A stretch of 5,649 nt of DNA from Eubacteriales bacterium (lineage in GTDB: Bacteria; Bacillota; Clostridia; Peptostreptococcales; Acidaminobacteraceae). Each line of letters starts with the position of its first letter. Within the stretch, counting starts at the first letter, position 1. The translations under genes were made by a program, and so were the position numbers. The notes beneath the pieces were generated by a model. It did not search any database. It had not been told where the DNA came from and worked only from the letters and a program-made list of their open reading frames with translations. Positions 5,573-5,649 of this stretch are shown here, in pieces. The stretch covers positions 1-5,649 of the forward strand of contig DAOURC010000053.1 of the NCBI GenBank assembly GCA_030625285.1, read 5' to 3'.

Positions 5573-5649
5573 GTCGCTGAGAGCGGCGGACAGTAAAGAG
5601 AACCTTGAAAACTGAAGTAGTAAAATGCGAAACAAATGAAACATGCAAG
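5573..5649 (+). ncRNA. Predicted rRNA-operon leader (partial, continues beyond the window)
   Basis: The stretch begins with a short hairpin: GTCGCT (5573-5578) pairs with AGCGGC (5582-5587), with one G-U pair and a GAG loop. This is much richer in G+C than the flanking DNA. Then AACCTTGAAAACTGAA (5601-5616) resembles the CTTTGAAAACT element found in Firmicutes rRNA leaders and 16S-23S spacers, related to the boxA antitermination signal. The mature 16S 5' end (AGAGTTTGAT) is not reached before base 5649. A leader for a tRNA operon or another stable RNA remains possible. Confidence 0.6.

Larger units (their letters stand above)
5300..5649. other. 350-bp stretch without a protein gene
   Basis: Downstream of argD I see only the hairpins, tandem promoters and stable-RNA-type leader listed separately. 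The only frame of any length is on the minus strand (5456-5644). It has no ribosome-binding site, runs antisense through the promoters and leader, and is not credible as a gene. Confidence 0.75.

Noticed and set aside
5456..5644. Minus-strand 62-aa hydrophobic frame
   Set aside because: It runs antisense to a strong promoter and RNA leader and has no ribosome-binding site. Its apparent hydrophobicity follows from reading A-rich DNA backwards.
5567..5649. T-box or amino-acid riboswitch at the right edge
   Set aside because: There is no T-box sequence (AGGGTGG-type) and no specifier stem. The CTTGAAAACTGA element and strong promoter fit an rRNA leader better.

Overview
The window is an arginine-biosynthesis locus from an AT-rich, low-GC bacterium. 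The coding style (purine-rich GGAG-type ribosome-binding sites, Firmicutes-like CarB C-terminus, rRNA-type leader with a CTTGAAAACTGA element) points to a Firmicute, most likely of the Clostridia. The genus cannot be read from the sequence.

Layout: (1) 1-710, plus strand: 3' end of carB, the large subunit of carbamoyl-phosphate synthase, cut by the window edge. (2) 711-863: short convergent intergenic region with a compact hairpin at 821-840, flanked by A and T runs, that can terminate transcription from both sides. (3) 864-3122, minus strand: argC followed by argJ, 18 bp apart, read as one unit. (4) 3123-3258: divergent control region with two back-to-back sigma-A-type promoters. A perfectly palindromic ARG box sits on the argC -10, and two weaker ARG-box-like sites in tandem cover the argB promoter. 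This is the expected layout for ArgR/AhrC repression of both units. (5) 3259-5299, plus strand: argB and argD, separated by one base. (6) 5300-5649: no protein gene. It holds AT-rich hairpins after argD, then two sigma-A promoters about 110 bp apart and a GC-richer leader with an rRNA-type antitermination element. This looks like the promoter and leader of an rRNA or stable-RNA operon beginning just beyond the window.

The four complete enzymes cover N-acetylglutamate to ornithine: ArgB phosphorylates N-acetylglutamate, ArgC reduces the acyl phosphate, ArgD transaminates to N-acetylornithine, and ArgJ moves the acetyl group back to glutamate, releasing ornithine (the cyclic pathway). CarB contributes carbamoyl phosphate for the later citrulline step; argF, argG and argH are not in the window. 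All catalytic motifs examined are intact. ArgB carries the N-terminal helix and C-terminal signature of arginine-inhibited enzymes. The CarB allosteric domain is shortened where UMP/IMP binds in E. coli, which fits an arginine-dedicated synthetase.

I find no evidence of a novel system, mobile element or CRISPR array. The points most worth a second look are the split, divergent arrangement of argCJ and argBD with helically phased operator sites, the trimmed CarB regulatory domain, and the apparent rrn promoter at the right edge.
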